From: Cephalotus follicularis
Lineage: Eukaryota > Streptophyta > Magnoliopsida > Oxalidales > Cephalotaceae
Length of the DNA stretch: 64,000 nucleotides
NCBI GenBank assembly: GCA_001972305.1
Contig: BDDD01002682.1
Location: 124,001 to 188,000, forward strand
Reading direction: 5' to 3'
Shown here: piece by piece, positions 58,434 through 64,000 of the stretch
Layout of the letters: each line of letters begins with the position of its first letter
Position numbering within the stretch: the first letter of the stretch is position 1
The notes under the pieces: generated by a model
Databases searched by the model: none
Told to the model about the DNA's origin: nothing
The model's input: the letters and a program-made list of their open reading frames with translations, nothing else
Translations under genes and position numbers: made by a program

Positions 58434-61240
58434 GGTCAAGTACTTTCATGATTGAATCTTTTCTAGCTTATAATGTTAGTTCAACTTGGGTAGTTTGTTA
58501 GATTATGGGTGTCTCTGCAAGCCATGAGGTGACTACATGCTTGTATATACGCTCTTGATTAATACATTCTTAGTTTCATTCATGTTTTATTGGGCATATT
58601 TCTATTAAAAATGGCATTTGCTATATGTATAATCCCAAACCATATCTATGGATTTGATTAATTAACACATTAACTGAATACACATATAGCGCACTGTCAA
58701 TTAAGGGTTGGATCTCATGCCTGGGAAGTTATGAGCATGAGATCCTTACTCCCTTTTGACAAAACGTTCCAAGTCATAGGCTCACTTTCTTAGGGAAATT
58801 GACTAATCGGAAAGACTTGCCGTGTTATGCTTACTCCCGGGACATGTGGAGGATGGATCATCTCATTGCCATTTGGGTTTACCCTAAAGCTTATATGGGG
58901 TGCATGCTGGAAAGCATGTTCACTGAACCGACCCACCATAGGAAACCTATTTGGATAGTCAATACCAGTGTCGATAGGATTCCTATAGTCACGGTAGTGT
59001 ATAATCAATCGCGACTAGTAGAACATACGTGACATGCGTTGTTTCCTTAGACATGAGTGGCTGGAATGTATTGTATAGTAACCGCTTCGGTTTTATTTTC
59101 GCCTTCCCTAACTCTAGCCACAAGTTGGCAAAAGGGTTGTCTTTGGGCCTTGTGGGTGCTATATTAAGATGCATGGGCGAGTACGCAAGAGGGGATCATC
59201 ACACCTGCATTGATAGTGATAGGCTTTATAATATTTATGTTCGTTGCAGACTTAAAATCCTTACCAGGTGTAGGCAGACTGGAAACGGGGTTTCCTGGGA
59301 GGTCTGCCGATAATCTTAGTGCATCCATAGATTTATAGTTATCGCGGCTTAACCTAGGGTTGACATTTATCCAAACCCTAGGCCGTGGTCGGAGTCAAGA
59401 ATGACGAAGGATACATGACACGAAAACTGATGACTGGATAAAGTATCGATTAACCAGATATCGACTGATAAACGTAGTTGTAATTCCACGAATCCAAGGG
59501 ATTATTAGGTATCATACCGGGGCTATTTTGATAGTCGGGGACTATTAGAATGGTCGTACCAGAATTGAGGGATGTTCTGGGAAATTTATTGTCGTACCAG
59601 AATCCGACCGGGGTTTCGGGTCCCACCAGATTTTGGAACAGGTTGACGTGCATGGGACACATGTCATTTAGTAAGAATTTAGCATCTGAGATATGTTACT
59701 TTGTTAGAGAACATTTTATTTTCTGGACAGATGCCACTTCTTTAGAAGTGAGTTCAAGCATCGCCACAATAGAATGTTCCGCACAAAGGGTTGATCGTTT
59801 AACAAATAAATACATTGGGTATTTTTTGGGTGAGAGAGCTTAAGGGCTCATTGGGCTTGGGATTTGTCTTCACTTAGTGGGCCAAACTCGTGCTTAAAAA
59901 TAGCAAGGTTTGGGTCGGGCCATATGTGGCCCAATGAATAGTGTTTTGTAGCCTATTTTGATAAAGTCAATTGTTGTGTCTAACACACTTCTTCAGCAAA
60001 TGCTTGGCACACAATTGCTTAGGCAATGGGCCGGCTATGTGTGGTGAGAAGAGCATTAGTCAAGTTTCAAGTGAGTTCAAGCATCACCACAATAGAATGT
60101 TCCGCAAAAAGTCGTTAAACAAATAAATACATTGGGTATTTTTTTGTCTTCCCTTAGTGGGCCGAACTCATGCTTAAAAATAGCAAGGTTTGGGTCAGCC
60201 CATACGTGGCCCAATGAATAGTGTTTTGCCACCTATTTTGATAATGTCAATTATTGTGTCTAACACACTTCTTCATCAAATGCTTGGCTCACAATTGCTT
60301 AGGCAATGGGCCGGCTATGTGTGGTGAAAAGAGAAATAAAGCATTAGTCAAGTCTCATTTAAAGAAATGTAAGAGATGGTTTTTTAGATAACTTAGTAAG
60401 CACACAAAGCATTTTCTCTCTTCTCACCCGTCATTGATCTCTCTCTTTTCACTCTTCTTGCCATCTCACCTTCTCCACCATTGAAGGACATTGAAAGAGC
60501 TTCAAGCTCTTGAAGAGAGAAGAAAAAATCAACCATCTCTTACCCCTCCTTTATCACAATAGGTGGAGATAGTTTACATTTTGTATCCTATCTTTACTTA
60601 TAGTGACTTTTAGTTTAGGTAATCACTATAAGCCTCCAAGCTTCCTACATCCTCCTTGTCGTGACATCTTGGAGTTATTTTGAGAAGATTGGAGCTTCGA
60701 ATTAAAGGGTTGAGGGAGCTCATCAAGGAAGGAGAGGAAGACCTAGGTAATGGATTCTAAACATATTCCTCCATATATTTTGTTTGTGGTTGTTGATACT
60801 TTGTTGCGGGTTCAAGTTAGGGTGTCTAACCCTTGCCGAACTCTAGTTGTTCCTTGTGCGAACCCTTGCAAACACTAAGGGTTTGGGTTTGTAGGTCACA
60901 GTTTTGGAGGTTCCTGGACTAGGGTTTTGGTGTGCAAACCCTAGCCCAATTTTGAGTGTGGCCAAAGCTAGGGTTAGTGAAACCCTCGCTCCACCTGTGT
61001 GCTTTAGATGCTTGGATTATTCAATTGGTTCAATTGAAACCCTAATTAGAGATCACTAGGTTAATTGGAAAAATTATGGACTTAGAATTTAGGGTGCACA
61101 TTTGCAAAGGATAAAAAAATTTAATTTGTAACCCTAAACCCTAATGTCCCTAATTGGACCAACCCTTATTGAACCTTCACAACATAGTTGACTCAGGTTC
61201 TGGGACTGATATTTGTAACTCTTTGCAGGGGTAAGAGAGG
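58434..61240 (+). pseudogene. pol: F protease fragment, split by solo LTR N
   Basis: The open sequence resumes directly after C with MIESFLAYNVSSTWV at 58450-58495. After solo LTR N and its target duplication, it continues at about 61190 with DSGSGTDICNSLQG, the copia protease active-site stretch (DSG). A TAA follows at about 61233. Two segments form one coding block divided by the LTR insertion. Confidence 0.8.
58496..61184 (+). mobile_element. Solo LTR N, same family as the F LTR (2.69 kb)
   Basis: Runs TGTTAGATTATGGG to CCTTCACAACA with the target duplication TAGTT (58491-58495 and 61185-61189). It is homologous to the split F LTR but longer, partly because a block around 59760-60010 is repeated at about 60070-60310 (GGGCCGGCTATGTGTGGTG occurs twice). 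No coding domain. It is inserted into F's own protease region. Confidence 0.87.
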
Positions 61241-61800
61241 CTAGGCAACTGGGAGTTGAAGAAGCTTTGGACTTGCGCCTTAGTGATGCATCGATGATTC
61301 ACACTAGTCATATAGGCATTTTTTCATTGCATTTTGTAAATGGCCATGTACTAAAACTTAATCCTTGTTACTTTGTAAAGAACCTTGTAAGAAATGTTAT
61401 ATTTGTTTCTTATTTGTATATGATGGGCTGGGAGCTCGCTTTTACAGCAAATTCTTGTAGTCTTATACATAAAAAAGTTCTTGTATGTGCGGGGCACATT
61501 CACAATGGGATCTATATTTTAGACACTAATCAATTTATGGCCTTACAATTCAACAAGGAACCACTGGTAAAAGACCAAGAGAGATAAATGATGTAAATCC
61601 TTCATACATTTGGCATTGCATATTAGGTCATCCTAGCGAGGCTAGATTAACACTTTTGGTTAAGGATGGACTTTTGGACATCCAGGACGTGGAGTCCTTT
61701 CCAACGTGTGAGCCGTGTTTGATTGGCAAAATGACCAAATCTCTCATCTCCAGGAAAGGAGAAAGGCCGGTGGACATATTAGGTCTTGTCCACACTGATG
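61241..61800 (+). pseudogene. pol: F protease tail and integrase start
   Basis: Remains of the sequence between protease and integrase include LRLSDAS, GHVLKLNPCYFVKNLVRNVIF and HIHNGIYILDTNQ. Then comes the pre-integrase zinc region: LGHPSEARLTLLVKDGLLD and CEPCLIGKMTKS, followed by GLVHTDV where the catalytic domain starts. It is cut at 61801 by LTR D right after the first catalytic Asp. Frame changes occur near 61585-61650. Confidence 0.85.
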
Positions 61801-62534
61801 TGTCACACCCCGCTTCATTAACAACATATGAGTCATGGCAATCAACATAAATCCAGCTTATACAAAACACGATAAATTTAAAACTTTGATTCCATTAACA
61901 TCTTATGGAAGCATTTAATAATAAGATGAATAAGTAACACAAATCTTTTGTCCCATACCACATTATTCCAATATTTAATATCGTTAAGCCATTGTCAACT
62001 ACCCTCAAACGGAGCGTGATCAAAGTCAATCAACATCATTAATACATTAAAACAGTAATCTAAAACAAAACATGTTTTAATACATTGTTTAACATTTATT
62101 CAAGGAGATAAAGCTTCATCTCCCCTCTTGTTCAGCTGCACACGGTCGATATCCATATCACTGCATTAATTTGTAATATTAGGGGGTTAGCCTTTGTCCT
62201 CGCTCGGCCTAAATCATAAGTATACTTTATGGTCAATGATAATGAATGTCATGAAATGAGTGCATTCGTGATGCAATATACAATATATCACTGTACATAT
62301 ATACATATATGTATCTATTCCAATATGTGCAACCATTCCAAGTGGTTACAAACATCAAATCATCAATCATGTCTCAAAGGACCAATCAATCCAATCAACG
62401 GCACGAAGAGCGCCGCCATCTCCTAGCCCCGACGTGGTACTCTTACTCCGGCCCCCGACTCCCGGGTCACGAAGCAAGTCAAATCAATCAACTCATGTTG
62501 CTCGCACTCTGTGTTCAGTAATCACGGTAACCCA

Positions 62535-62562
62535 TGTTACTTGCACTCAGTGTTTAGTAACA
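62535..62562. repeat. Hairpin in LTR D
   Basis: TGTTACT and AGTAACA, 7-base perfect arms with a 14-base loop. A decayed copy precedes it (about 62498-62525). Arms are different from those in A, B and C but occupy the matching place. Confidence 0.7.
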
Positions 62563-62949
62563 TTGTATTTCGGCGTCCCTAGCCATCTCTTGGCACCTCG
62601 GAGAACATCCCACCACCAGCCATCAGCGACACTCCGTCACCCCGGCCAGTACGGCATCAATCACAATCAATCAATCAATTCAAATCGAATCGTTTCCAAG
62701 TAATTTACAAAATACTGGAAATAATACATTTATTTTAAAATGTATTCCATCTTTGAAACCATGTTTCAATCCGTCAAAAACATACATTTATCAAAATATA
62801 CATTTTCATATCAAATAATGATTTGTATAAAATCATGTACACATTTCTAAAATGAATAAAACACTTTAGAATCATTCATATTCCAATCATCAATTCATTC
62901 ATATCAAAATACAATGCAAAACATATACTCAAAGTGCAGGTCAGTCTCT

Positions 62950-63400
62950 CAACAGTCGGCTGCCCCTTCATGACAGTAGGATGATTCCTCATGACAATCG
63001 GCTGTTTCCTTTTAACAGTCGGTTGTCCCAGATTTGGCAGTCGGCTGCATCCCTTAACAGTCGGCTGTCTCATGTTTGACAGTCGGCTGCTCCTTTAACA
63101 GTCGGCTGTTTTGTGAACAGTACACATTTTCTACATCACCACTCAACCCAGCATTGCCATCTCAGCGAATCCAGGTAAAGTGACACGTGGATAGTCGACT
63201 GTCATCCCAAACAGTCGATTGTACCATCTACAGTTGACTTCCTTCTCTTGGCAGTCGGCTAATCATACAACAGGAGATAACCTCCATTAAACGCATGAAC
63301 AGTCGGCTGTTTCCCTCGAGTAGTCGGTTGTTCACACTGAACAGTCGACTGGTAGCCTTGAACAGTCAAATGTCCTCTTTGGACAGTCGACTAGTCCTAC
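62950..63400. repeat. CAGTCGACTG-type palindrome cluster D
   Basis: More than fifteen units over 450 bases, such as ACAGTCGGCTGCC, ACAATCGGCTGTTT, GGCAGTCGGCTGC, ACAGTCGGCTGTTTT, ATAGTCGACTGTCA, ACAGTCGATTGTACC, ACAGTCGACTGGT and ACAGTCGACTAG. A few more lie at about 63930-63975. It is the densest cluster of this class in the window. Confidence 0.87.
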
Positions 63401-64000
63401 AAGCAGTGCACAAAAACAGTAGAAAATACATGCATTTCTCAACCCAATCCATTCAAAATAGAGCATTCATCAACAGCAACACACATTCATGCTCATATCT
63501 TAGTATATTGCATGCATTTCATCTATGAACATCTATTATAATTGAACTTACATCACCATTATAAAATCCCCTACCTTTGAATTCCAAGTTAGGAATTGCA
63601 ATCCACCTCTTTAAGTCCCAGATCCAAGGCGTTCCAAGCTCCCAGGTCTGTCCAATGGCTCCAACAGGTCCGGTTCCCCCACTGGTTTGAGCCTCCAAGC
63701 TCCCGGTTCAAATATGGAGCACTTAGGTTCACTTCTCCCTCTCTTTTCTCTCCTTCTTCATCAAAATCTCTCCATTTCTTGTCTCTCTTTGAAAAGCTGA
63801 TTGAAAGAGGAGAAGAAAGTGTGTTTTTATGGAGAAAACGTGTTTCTCTTTCTCCCTGCCGACACAACCCATCAATCCTTTCTCTCTCTGCAGTGGCAGG
63901 TCTGGCACGCACTTATGCTGTCTGACGCATGATAGTCGACTGTCTTCCTTGGTAGTTGACTGCCTCTACTGACAGTTCCAGCCCGCTGTCTCTCCCAGCA

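Larger units (their letters stand above)
42193..64000 (+). mobile_element. Angela-like Ty1-copia element F, heavily nested, right end outside window
   Basis: 5' LTR (split), Met-tRNA primer site, leader, gag and the start of protease-integrase are recognisable on the plus strand. The Athila-like element is nested in the 5' LTR. Solo LTRs C and N and LTR D are nested in the coding part. Reverse transcriptase, RNase H and 3' LTR must lie beyond 64000. Gag is close to that of the element at 15485-28335, so both are the same lineage, but their LTRs have diverged strongly. Confidence 0.85.
61801..64000 (-). mobile_element. LTR D (gypsy-type), right end outside window
   Basis: Begins TGTCACACCCCG like A and B and has the AACGGAGCGTGATC block (62008-62021), the shared stem-loop region at about 62187-62212, and a hairpin at 62535-62562. 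Its palindromes are of the CAGTCGACTG class, as in M. Inserted into the F integrase. Whether it is solo or part of a full element cannot be seen. The Ser-rich reading frames near 63600-63900 are unsupported. Confidence 0.8.

Overview
This window is plant nuclear heterochromatin, most likely from an angiosperm with a repeat-rich genome. Almost every base belongs to nested LTR retrotransposons, and I found no host gene, tRNA, rRNA or CRISPR array. The lineages (chromodomain Tekay/Del-like Ty3-gypsy, Athila-like Ty3-gypsy, Angela-like Ty1-copia) and the initiator-Met and Asp tRNA primer sites are typical of flowering plants. All coding regions carry stops or frameshifts, so they are listed as pseudogenes.

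Layout. (1) 1-12562: a minus-strand Tekay-like element. Its 3' LTR runs off the left edge and carries solo LTR 'A' (997-3739). It sits in an older LTR, 'E', whose remainder is 12568-14313. (2) 14314-15484: tail of another LTR, then a copia LTR fragment 'H'. (3) 15485-28335: a complete minus-strand Angela-like copia element with GTTAG target duplications. It carries solo LTR 'B' (22771-25457) in its leader. (4) 28336-29021: the rest of H. (5) 29039-41265: gypsy-type LTRs nested up to four deep (LTR1, LTR2, J, I, M, K). (6) 41265-42192: copia LTR fragment 'L'. (7) 42193 to the right edge: a second, plus-strand Angela-like element 'F'. Its 5' LTR is split by a complete minus-strand Athila-like element (44305-52472, with a 25-base N gap). 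Its gag-protease-integrase part is split by solo LTRs 'C' (55701-58428) and 'N' (58496-61184) and by LTR 'D' (61801 to the end).

Most interesting signal: clusters of short palindromes centred on GTCGAC lie in the LTRs of families that are otherwise unrelated (gypsy Tekay-type, Athila and copia), and in one leader. There are three arm classes: GAC-GTCGAC-GTC, AAGC-GTCGAC-GCTT and CA-GTCGAC-TG. Where orientation can be inferred, clusters tend to lie in the first part of the LTR (probable U3), which suggests a regulatory or chromatin role. The Tekay-type LTRs also share a 25-base stem-loop and arrays of small hairpins whose arms change together. Orientation of solo LTRs is inferred from their terminal sequences, and all homology statements are by eye.
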